Of a stretch of 43,539 nt of DNA, positions 25,271 through 31,312 are shown piece after piece. Made by a program: the position numbers and the translations under genes. The notes beneath the pieces were generated by a model, which saw nothing but the letters and a program-made list of their open reading frames with translations, ran no database searches and was not told the origin of the DNA. This DNA is from Planctomycetota bacterium (lineage in GTDB: Bacteria > Planctomycetota > UBA8742 > UBA2392), in contig JAHBYA010000021.1 of assembly GCA_019636195.1 (NCBI GenBank), forward strand, positions 1-43,539, in the 5' to 3' direction. Within the stretch, counting starts at the first letter, position 1. The number at the start of each line of letters is the position of its first letter.

Positions 25271-25810
25271 TTGAGGTTGCGCTTGTTCACGATTCGCACT
25301 TATCCCGACCCGGTACTCATGCGTGTGGCTGAGCCGGTGACTGAATTCGGGCCCAAGCTGGCGCACATGGTCGAGGAAATGTTCCTGACCATGTACCAGG
25401 CCCGCGGCGTTGGATTGGCCGCCCCGCAAGTCGGCATCAGCAAGCGGATTTACATCATCAACGTCGAAGAAGACCAGCCGCCTGAGGGCGAGATTGCGTT
25501 GATCAACCCTGAAGTGATCAGCGTTGAAGGCGAACAGTACAGCGACGAAGGCTGCCTGAGCTTTCCCGGCATGTTTGCCAAGAAGCGCCGGCCGTTGAGA
25601 GCCACGCTGCGCGCCCAGGACGTGAACGGCGAGTGGTTTGAAGTCACCGGCGAAGGCTTGAAGGCGCGGGCGCTGCTGCATGAGCTGGACCACCTGGACG
25701 GCAAGGTGTTCGTGCAGGACCTTGAGCCGGTCGAGTTTGTCAAGCTGCGAAAGAAACTCGAGCAGATGAAGCGCGAAGCCAAGCGCGCCAAAGGCAAAGT
25801 GCGGGCGTAG
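25271..25810 (+). CDS. def: Peptide deformylase
   Basis: Removes the N-formyl group from new proteins, using a metal ion. The 179-residue product has all three family motifs: GVGLAAPQVG, EGCLSFPG with metal ligand C95, and HELDHLDG with H137, catalytic E138 and H141. No ATG is available. TTG 25271 is preferred because a TACACT box lies 7 nt before it; TTG 25283, with GAGG 6 nt upstream, is a real alternative that would shorten the protein by four residues. fmt is not adjacent. Confidence 0.95.
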   Translation: MRLRLFTIRTYPDPVLMRVAEPVTEFGPKLAHMVEEMFLTMYQARGVGLAAPQVGISKRIYIINVEEDQPPEGEIALINPEVISVEGEQYSDEGCLSFPGMFAKKRRPLRATLRAQDVNGEWFEVTGEGLKARALLHELDHLDGKVFVQDLEPVEFVKLRKKLEQMKREAKRAKGKVRA

Positions 25811-25821
25811 TGAGCGCCCGC
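25801..25821. terminator. Possible hairpin between convergent def and pyrK
   Basis: A perfect 7-bp stem GCGGGCG/CGCCCGC whose loop contains the def stop codon. There is no clear T-tract on either side, so it may only slow polymerase. Confidence 0.3.
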
Positions 25822-25831
25822 CGCCTGCGTT

Positions 25832-26650
25832 TCACCACACCAGCGCTTCGCAGTCCATCACCGTGCCTTCGACACAAGTCTTGGCGTAGCGAAAGCCGTG
25901 TTCGTTGTCGGCTTTGACGCGCGCGACACAGCCGTTGCACACGCCGTATCCGCAGGCCATCACGCTTTCAAGGCTGGCGTAGCTTGGCACGCCTGCGGCC
26001 ATGCAGATTTCGGCGACAGCCTTCATCATGGCCCACGGCCCGCAGGTCAGCACAACGGCGGGTTTGCCGCGCAGCGCCTTCAGCTCAGCTTCCAGCAGCA
26101 CGGTCACGCGGCCCTTTACGCCGGCGCTGCCGTCTTCCGTGGCCAGCAGCACGTTGGCGCCGGTGCCCGTGAAACGCTTCATGAAGGCCAGGTCTTTCTG
26201 CGCCCGCCCGCCAGCCAGCAGGACGAGTTCACGCTGCCCATGCCATTGACGCGTCAAGTGCAGGAACGGTGCCAGGCCGATGCCGCCGCCGACCATGATC
26301 ACGCGCGTGTCGGCGTTTTCGGGCAGTTCAAAGCCGTGGCCGAGCGGCCCGTTGATGTGCAGTTTGCTGCCCGCCTCCATGCGCGAAAGCATGCGCGTGC
26401 CCTGGCCCACGACGTGGCCCAGCAGCGAAATGCCGGTGGCTTTGCCGCGCACGTCTTTGAGAATGTCGAAGCTTGAAAAGGGCCGCCGCAGCAGCGGGTA
26501 CAGCTCGTCGCGCACGCGCACGTTCACGAACTGACCGGCCTTGAAATTGGCGGCCAGCGCCGGCGCGTCCAGAAACAGCTCAAAGTAGCCGTGGCCGAAG
26601 TCGGTGCGTTTGACGACGGTGCAGTCATGCAGCAGGGCAGCACGTTCCAT
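25832..26650 (-). CDS. pyrK: Dihydroorotate dehydrogenase electron-transfer subunit-like protein (PyrK)
   Basis: A 272-residue iron-sulfur flavoprotein that passes electrons between NAD+ and dihydroorotate dehydrogenase B in pyrimidine synthesis. It shows the FAD motif RRPFS (55-59), the NAD-binding GGGIGLAP (121-128) and a C-terminal [2Fe-2S] cluster C233-x4-C238-x2-C241-x17-C259, as in PyrK. No pyrD is adjacent, so a related ferredoxin reductase subunit is possible. ATG 26650 is chosen over upstream starts because those run into a repeat element. CATATT ends 6 nt before it, with no Shine-Dalgarno. Confidence 0.85.
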   Translation of the reverse strand: MERAALLHDCTVVKRTDFGHGYFELFLDAPALAANFKAGQFVNVRVRDELYPLLRRPFSSFDILKDVRGKATGISLLGHVVGQGTRMLSRMEAGSKLHINGPLGHGFELPENADTRVIMVGGGIGLAPFLHLTRQWHGQRELVLLAGGRAQKDLAFMKRFTGTGANVLLATEDGSAGVKGRVTVLLEAELKALRGKPAVVLTCGPWAMMKAVAEICMAAGVPSYASLESVMACGYGVCNGCVARVKADNEHGFRYAKTCVEGTVMDCEALVW

Positions 26651-26656
26651 GCGGCC

Positions 26657-26662
26657 AATATG
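26657..26662 (-). promoter_or_regulatory. Possible leaderless-type -10 box of pyrK
   Basis: CATATT on the minus strand ends 6 nt before ATG 26650. It is a weaker match than the TAnnnT boxes of other genes. Confidence 0.3.
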
Positions 26663-26697
26663 CGCGCAAGTGTCGCCCCGCGCCAGTGCCTGCCCCC

Positions 26698-26795
26698 GTA
26701 GCATCGCCGTCCCGGCGATGTCGTTACATCGCCGTTTCGGCGATGGCCATGGCCGTGACGGCCATGGAACCACATTGGCGGGACGCCAATGCTAC
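26698..26795. repeat. Four-hairpin REPIN-like array, full copy (98 bp)
   Basis: GTAG, then four 19-nt hairpins, then CTAC. Each hairpin is an 8-bp stem beginning CAT and ending ATG with a 3-nt loop: CATCGCCGTCCCGGCGATG (702-720), CATCGCCGTTTCGGCGATG (727-745), CATGGCCGTGACGGCCATG (748-766) and CATTGGCGGGACGCCAATG (773-791). The spacers are 6, 2 and 6 nt, so the whole element is itself nearly symmetrical. It lies between pyrK and the haem-binding gene. Confidence 0.9.
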
Positions 26796-26817
26796 TCTTG
26801 GTGGTGGACGATGCGTG

Positions 26818-27279
26818 TCAGTCCTTGTGGCGGCTGGAGCCGATTGTGGCTTCGAGCCCTTTAATCAACGCCTGCCTGTCGGCCTCGCTCAGGTTCGCGT
26901 CGGGGTGCGTCGGTACGTAAAACCACAGCGGCATTTCGCCCTCGCGCACGGTTTCAGCGGCTTCGTGGGCTTCCTTCTGCGGCTTGTCCCACTCGGAGAA
27001 ATTCAGCTTGCGGCGGCCTTCCTCTACATCGTACTGCACCAGCCACGACATTGGCGCGACGTGCGAGTACCACGGCCAGATCGTCTCGTTGCTGTGACAG
27101 TCAAAGCACGCGCCCTTGGCGAGCTCTCGCGTGCGCGGGCTGTCCCATTGCGGCTCTGCGGTCACCGGCGGATTGGTGTGATCGCGGCCATAGGGCACAA
27201 GCTGAATTGCGGCAGCAAGCGCCAGCAAGCCAAGCAGCACCGGTTTGATGAACCTGCGGCGTCTCTTTGGTTCCGTCAT
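26818..27279 (-). CDS. Haem-binding domain protein (Haem_bd-like)
   Basis: A 153-residue protein with one N-terminal transmembrane anchor (PVLLGLLALAAAIQLVPYG, 13-31) after a basic start. The exported domain holds the c-type haem motif C58-F-D-C61-H62 inside GACFDCHSNETIWPWYSH. It also has APMSWLVQYDVEEGR and LNFSEW, which are typical of the Haem_bd (PF14376) family. It is probably an inner-membrane-anchored periplasmic cytochrome-like protein; its redox partner is unknown. GAGGT lies before the ATG. It is flanked on both sides by copies of the hairpin-array repeat. Confidence 0.88.
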   Translation of the reverse strand: MTEPKRRRRFIKPVLLGLLALAAAIQLVPYGRDHTNPPVTAEPQWDSPRTRELAKGACFDCHSNETIWPWYSHVAPMSWLVQYDVEEGRRKLNFSEWDKPQKEAHEAAETVREGEMPLWFYVPTHPDANLSEADRQALIKGLEATIGSSRHKD

Positions 27280-27595
27280 GGGGGTACCTCGTGCCTTCGT
27301 GTACAGCTATCCCGCATATAACCGGATAGCGGTATCCATATATAACACAACGGGCACGCAGGCCGCTTCCAAAAAAACGGCGAGCCGCCAGCCCGTCGCC
27401 GTCCCGGCGATGGCCATGGCCGTGACGGCCATGGAACCACATTGGCGGGACGCCAATGCTACGTTGCTGTCAGTCGTTGAGGCGGCCTTTCTGTATGTTG
27501 GTGTTCGCAGACTTCGCCCGAGCAACCGCAGAATGACGGCGCCTGCCCGCTTGACGCGGCGCTTACGCGATGGGCGCTGGCTACTGCTTGGTCAC
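27280..27595. other. Gene-free spacer with promoter-like AT-rich patch and repeat
   Basis: No convincing gene. Bases 27310-27350 are AT-rich (ATATAAC, CATATATAACAC) and probably hold the promoter of the haem-binding gene, with the short inverted repeat GGATAGCGGTATCC inside. A seven-A run follows at 27371. Bases 27394-27462 are the second hairpin array. Nothing further is recognised up to the E2 stop. Confidence 0.5.
27394..27462. repeat. REPIN-like hairpin array, shortened copy (three hairpins)
   Basis: The last 58 bases (27405-27462) are identical to 26738-26795. The first hairpin has the left arm and TCC loop of hairpin 1 joined to the right arm and spacer of hairpin 2, as if the interval between those two had been deleted. 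The GTAG left end is missing. Confidence 0.88.
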
Positions 27596-28990
27596 TTACC
27601 CCAAACGGCGGTCGAGGCCGGTTGCGCTGGTGTCGAAATTCTGCAGCTCGTCTTCGATGGCCATCATGAAGCGGCCCGCCAGCGCGCCGTCCACGAGGCG
27701 ATGGTCGAAGCTCAGGCTCAGGTACACCATGTCGCGGAAGCCCCAGCTGTCCTCGGTCACCATTACCGGGCGCTTGACAATCTTGCCCGCGCCCATGATC
27801 GCGCTTTCGGGCTGGTTGATCAGGGGCATGCCCATGATCGGGCCGAAGCTGCCGACATTCGTGAGCGTAAACGTGCCGCCGCTGGTGTCGTCGGGCGTAA
27901 GCTTGCCCTGCTTGGCGCGGTTGCCAAGGTCGTCCACGGCGCGGCCGATGCCTGTAAGATTCAAATCCTGGCAGTTCTTGATGTTCGGGACAATCAGGTC
28001 ACCGCTGTCCAGCGCCACGGCAAACCCGAAGTTCACGAACTTCTTCACGATGATCTCGTCGCCGTTGATCATCGAATTCACCATCGGGTAGCGCTCAAGC
28101 GCCCGGCAAGCGGCCCAGATAAAGAAGCTGGTGTACGTCAGGTTAAAGCCGTACTCCTGCACAAAGCGCTTCTTGATGCTTTCCCGGAATTTCACAATCC
28201 TGCTCAGGTCCACTTCGTGCACCTGGCTTACGTGCGCGGCGGTGTCGATGGTGTTGCGCATGGCCTTGACGATGGCCTTGCGCACGGTGCTCATCTTGAC
28301 GACTTCGATGTTCTTGCCGGCAAGGCCAAGCTGTTCCAGCGACTTCTTTTCGCCAATGGCGGCACGGGCCGGGGCCGTGGCGACGGGCGCAGCGGGCTTG
28401 CCGACTTCCATGATGCGCGCGGGCGGCTGGCTTACGCGGTTGTTCAGGTACTGCTCAAGGTCGCGCTTGCTGATGCGCCCGTCTTTGCCGCTGCCGGGCA
28501 GCGCCGAAATTTCTTCAAGGCTTACGCCGGTTTCCTTGGCCATGGCGCGCACCACCGGCGAGTAAAAGCGCTTGCCGTCCGTGCGCGGCACGGGCGTGCT
28601 GCCGTGGGCGGCGACAGCCGCCACGGGCTGCGGCGCCGGCCGTGACGCACCGTTGCCGGATTCTCCGTTGCCCGATGACGCCTTTGCCGGGGTGGGTTCG
28701 GCGGTCTTGGGCGCGGGGGCGGCGGGCGCGGCCTTGGCGGCTGCGCCGGCATCGCTGCTGATTTTGGCGATGACCTTACCGACTTCGACGACGTCGTCGG
28801 TCTTGTAAAGGATTTCGGTAATCGTGCCGCTGGCGGGCGCCGGAACTTCGCTATCGACCTTGTCGGTGCTGATCTCAAGCACCGTTTCGTCTTTCTTTAC
28901 CGTGTCGCCGACGTTCTTGACCCAGCGCACGATCGTGGCTTCGGCAATCGACTCGCCCATCTTGGGCATCAGCATCTCGAATTCAGCCAT
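27596..28990 (-). CDS. Dihydrolipoamide acyltransferase (E2) of a 2-oxoacid dehydrogenase
   Basis: A 464-residue E2 component. It has an N-terminal lipoyl domain with lipoyl lysine K44 in STDKVDSEV, an Ala/Pro-rich linker and a peripheral-subunit-binding domain (SPVVRAMAKETGVSLEEI). The catalytic core ends in SFDHRLVDG with H430 and D434. It is a separate paralogue of sucB in this window. Its E1 partner is not present, so it may serve pyruvate or branched-chain oxoacids; DKVDSE and the core favour a branched-chain/pyruvate type. AGGGG precedes the ATG. The downstream lpd could supply a shared E3. Confidence 0.92.
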   Translation of the reverse strand: MAEFEMLMPKMGESIAEATIVRWVKNVGDTVKKDETVLEISTDKVDSEVPAPASGTITEILYKTDDVVEVGKVIAKISSDAGAAAKAAPAAPAPKTAEPTPAKASSGNGESGNGASRPAPQPVAAVAAHGSTPVPRTDGKRFYSPVVRAMAKETGVSLEEISALPGSGKDGRISKRDLEQYLNNRVSQPPARIMEVGKPAAPVATAPARAAIGEKKSLEQLGLAGKNIEVVKMSTVRKAIVKAMRNTIDTAAHVSQVHEVDLSRIVKFRESIKKRFVQEYGFNLTYTSFFIWAACRALERYPMVNSMINGDEIIVKKFVNFGFAVALDSGDLIVPNIKNCQDLNLTGIGRAVDDLGNRAKQGKLTPDDTSGGTFTLTNVGSFGPIMGMPLINQPESAIMGAGKIVKRPVMVTEDSWGFRDMVYLSLSFDHRLVDGALAGRFMMAIEDELQNFDTSATGLDRRLG

Positions 28991-29075
28991 GGCAAACCCC
29001 TGTCGTTGATCTGCCGCGAACATAGCACTGCGGGCATGTGTTTGCACCCCGCGGCAACGTGGTGGGGCTGGTACG

Positions 29076-30005
29076 CTAGACCAGCCGGCGGGCGACGACA
29101 TTGCCCGGCTTCAGGCCCGCGCTTTCGATCTTCTTTATGATTGCCTCAAGCTTGGGGTGCTCGCCGCGGGCCACGCCGTCGCCGGGGGCGCTGCCGTCGA
29201 GTAGTTGCAGCGTGCCGCCCAAGCGGCGCGTGAAGTAGTGGGTGGCGGCAAAGATGCGCTCAAGCACCTTGCGCGGCTGCTTGACCGCCGCGACCGGGTA
29301 GCTGAACGTGACCCGCTTGGTCTTGCCCGCGGCGCCCGGCGCCAATTGCGCGCCGTCCACAGCCACCGTGAACACCGGCTCGCCCATTGCCTGCCCGCCA
29401 AGCCACGCGAAGACTGTGCCCACGCGCTTCATGCCAAGGCACAGGCAGCAGTCTGTCACCTTTGCAATGTCAAAGTCGCCTGCCAGCGCAAGCCCGAACT
29501 TGTCGCCCAGCTTGCCCTTGAGCGCCGCGATCTGCGCGCTGCGGGCGGCACCCTTGGCGGCGTCTTCGGCGGGCGGCTGCTTGGCGCGGCCGAGCGTCTT
29601 TGCCACACGCCCGGCAACCATTTCGAACATTTCAAGGTCGTCCTGCGCCAGCGGCTGGCCGGTACCGGGCAGCAACTCCTGTGCGACGAGAATTTGGGCG
29701 GGTTCGGGCGTCATGGGCCCGACTTCAAGCCAGGGCTCATTTGCCGCGTTGCGCCCGAACAGGTGGACGTCGGCCAGCGATTGAAACAGCGCGCTGCCCA
29801 GGATTTCACCCAGCTGCTTGCCGCTGGGCGTGCCGTCGGCAGGCTGGATAGAGTAAAAGGCGCCGGGAACGTACTCGCGGTCTGTGGGCAGCTCGCGGAT
29901 CGGGGGCAGAAGCTGCGAAGCGTCTTCGCTGCCGCCTTCTTCCGCGAAGTCGCCCATCATGTCGGGTTGAAGTTCAGGCCCGTCCGGCGAAAGTTCATTG
30001 GTCAT
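29076..30005 (-). CDS. Unknown protein with possible ZipA C-terminal-like domain
   Basis: A 309-residue protein from ATG 30005, with GGTGGGG upstream. There is no signal peptide, and the N-terminus is acidic and disordered. The C-terminal 110 residues (VFTVAVDGAQLAPGAAGK, RRLGGTLQLLDGSAPGDG, ending GLKPGNVVARRLV) recall the FtsZ-binding domain of ZipA. That domain ends similarly (aG-x-ArRLF) after a conserved LgG-x-l-D stretch. The first half may be a diverged copy of the same fold. The N-terminal membrane anchor of true ZipA is missing. The similarity is by eye only. It starts 58 nt after the DUF4261-like gene. Confidence 0.5.
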   Translation of the reverse strand: MTNELSPDGPELQPDMMGDFAEEGGSEDASQLLPPIRELPTDREYVPGAFYSIQPADGTPSGKQLGEILGSALFQSLADVHLFGRNAANEPWLEVGPMTPEPAQILVAQELLPGTGQPLAQDDLEMFEMVAGRVAKTLGRAKQPPAEDAAKGAARSAQIAALKGKLGDKFGLALAGDFDIAKVTDCCLCLGMKRVGTVFAWLGGQAMGEPVFTVAVDGAQLAPGAAGKTKRVTFSYPVAAVKQPRKVLERIFAATHYFTRRLGGTLQLLDGSAPGDGVARGEHPKLEAIIKKIESAGLKPGNVVARRLV

Positions 30006-30063
30006 GGGTGCCCCACCTGTGTTGCCATTAAATGATAACCAGCAGCAATGCAAGCGACAGGGT

Positions 30064-30918
30064 TCAAGGATTGCCCAAAGTGACCTGGTCTTTCGTAATG
30101 CGCTTGATCAGCAGCGTCTTGTCTTTGCCGCTGAGGTAGTCGTGGTGCGGGTGGTCCGGCGGCAGGGTCTCGAACTTCAGGAACAACTCATCGCCCAGTT
30201 GCATGGTGTGGCCATGTTCAATGCGCTTCACGCGCACCATGTACAGGAAGATGTTGTGAAACAGCGCCATCATCTCGCTGTTGCCCTCGCCGCTGCCGCG
30301 CACCACAAGGTCCGGCACGCCAAACACGTGGCCGCCCTTGGTTGCGTACCACGTCTCTTCCTCACCGCGAAACGGCATGAACCCCCAGAAGATCACCGGC
30401 GGTAGGCCCTCGCGCATCATCACCAGCTCGTTCGCGTCCAGAAAATCGCGCACGATCCCCTTTGGCGCGCACGTCCAGCCGCCTTCGTGCACAACCCCAA
30501 GCAGTGATTCCCCGCCCAGCACAGCCGCCAGCTTGTACAGCGCGATCATGCGCTCCGGCACGTCCTTGCCGCCGCCTTCGTGAAACAGCAGCAGGTGCGC
30601 CTTGTGGGATTTCATTTCTTCGCGCACTTCGCCCTGCCAGGCGCTGGTGTCGATTGTCATCGCCATGACGCTTTCGGGCAGCGGCGCATGGAAGCCGGCA
30701 ATTCGAACAACGTGGCTGTCGAACTCGGCGTGGCCGTGCAGTACGTCTTTTTCGGCCACGTCAAACTTGAGTTTCGGGTACAGGCGCAATGGCTCAATGG
30801 CCGCCAGTTTCGCTGCCAATGCCTTTGGTTCAAACTTCGGCAGGTCGGTTAGCAGCACGCACAGGCTCGGGCGCTCAATGGGCGGCGGGTCTTTGGGTTT
30901 GCGCTTGAACCATGCCAT
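30064..30918 (-). CDS. DUF4261-like cytoplasmic protein
   Basis: A 284-residue soluble protein. The C-terminal half contains WYATKGGHVFGVPDLVV, then ALFHNIFLYMVRVKRIEHG and QLGDE. This matches the general pattern of DUF4261 (Gly-x-x-x-FG-x-PE followed by a helix and a G-x-T-hydrophobic strand). Function of the family is unknown. A TAATCT box ends 8 nt before the ATG with no Shine-Dalgarno. It is divergent from the GYF-like gene across an inverted repeat, and is followed by the ZipA-like gene. Confidence 0.6.
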   Translation of the reverse strand: MAWFKRKPKDPPPIERPSLCVLLTDLPKFEPKALAAKLAAIEPLRLYPKLKFDVAEKDVLHGHAEFDSHVVRIAGFHAPLPESVMAMTIDTSAWQGEVREEMKSHKAHLLLFHEGGGKDVPERMIALYKLAAVLGGESLLGVVHEGGWTCAPKGIVRDFLDANELVMMREGLPPVIFWGFMPFRGEEETWYATKGGHVFGVPDLVVRGSGEGNSEMMALFHNIFLYMVRVKRIEHGHTMQLGDELFLKFETLPPDHPHHDYLSGKDKTLLIKRITKDQVTLGNP

Positions 30919-30926
30919 GAAGCGGC

Positions 30927-31020
30927 AGATTACAGGTTTATCAGGCAGGTTGCAGGTTCCGGACAGCGATCAAAGCCTGCCACCTGAAAGCTGTCACCCG
31001 CAACCTGCCGTTGCTATCCT
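30927..31020. promoter_or_regulatory. Divergent leaderless-type promoters around an inverted repeat
   Basis: Minus strand TAATCT (30932-30927) ends 8 nt before ATG 30918. Plus strand TATCCT (31015-31020) ends 7 nt before ATG 31028. The inverted repeat 30944-31009 lies between the two boxes, so it would occupy both -35 regions. Confidence 0.4.
30944..31009. repeat. Interrupted inverted repeat built from GCAGGTT-like units
   Basis: Arms GGCAGGTTGC (30944-30953) and GCAACCTGCC (31000-31009) are perfect, with a second inner pair GACAGC/GCTGTC (30962-30967 / 30990-30995). The left arm repeats the 7-nt unit GCAGGTT. Confidence 0.75.
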
Positions 31021-31027
31021 GTCGCGT

Positions 31028-31252
31028 ATGGCCGACAAAACCAAAGCTTACAAAGTGCTGGTCAAGGGCGAGCTCAAGGGCCCGTTCAAAGAGTCCAGCC
31101 TGATCAACGGCATCCGCAGCGGCATGCTGCCGTTGACGGCCAAACTGCTGGACATTGACACCGGCGAATACATCGACGCCCGCAAGCTGGTGGGCGACCA
31201 GAAGCAACAGGACTACGACAACACCATTCCGCTGTTCGACGGCGACTTCTGA
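31028..31252 (+). CDS. Small GYF-like domain protein
   Basis: A 74-residue cytoplasmic protein. The pattern YKVLVKGELKGPFKESSLI then GIRSGMLPLTAKL is that of a GYF_2-like domain (x-GP-x-s-x-x-l...i-x-x-G-l...t), a fold that binds Pro-rich or other short peptides. The central tyrosine of classical GYF is not obvious. The acidic tail ends in FDGDF. The start has a TATCCT box 7 nt upstream and no Shine-Dalgarno. It is single-gene, convergent with the large repeat protein. Confidence 0.65.
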   Translation: MADKTKAYKVLVKGELKGPFKESSLINGIRSGMLPLTAKLLDIDTGEYIDARKLVGDQKQQDYDNTIPLFDGDF

Positions 31253-31271
31253 GCCACGACCGAAAATGACA

Positions 31272-31295
31272 CGGGGCCGGCTTCTGCCGACCCCG
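31272..31295 (-). terminator. Terminator of the repeat/CTERM protein gene
   Basis: Stem CGGGG-C-CGGC / GCCG-A-CCCCG with one mismatch and a TTCT loop, between convergent genes. On the minus strand it is followed by TGTCATTTT, so it mainly serves the gene ending at 31313. Confidence 0.55.
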
Positions 31296-31312
31296 CCTTC
31301 ATTGATCGCTTC

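Noticed and set aside
26698..26795. Ordinary rho-independent terminator between pyrK and the haem-protein gene
   Set aside because: Four hairpins in fixed geometry, no T-tract, and a second copy 700 bp away mark it as a repeat element.
27245..28645. A 466-codon plus-strand open frame
   Set aside because: It is antisense to the E2 gene, whose domains are certain; its composition is that of a high-GC shadow frame.
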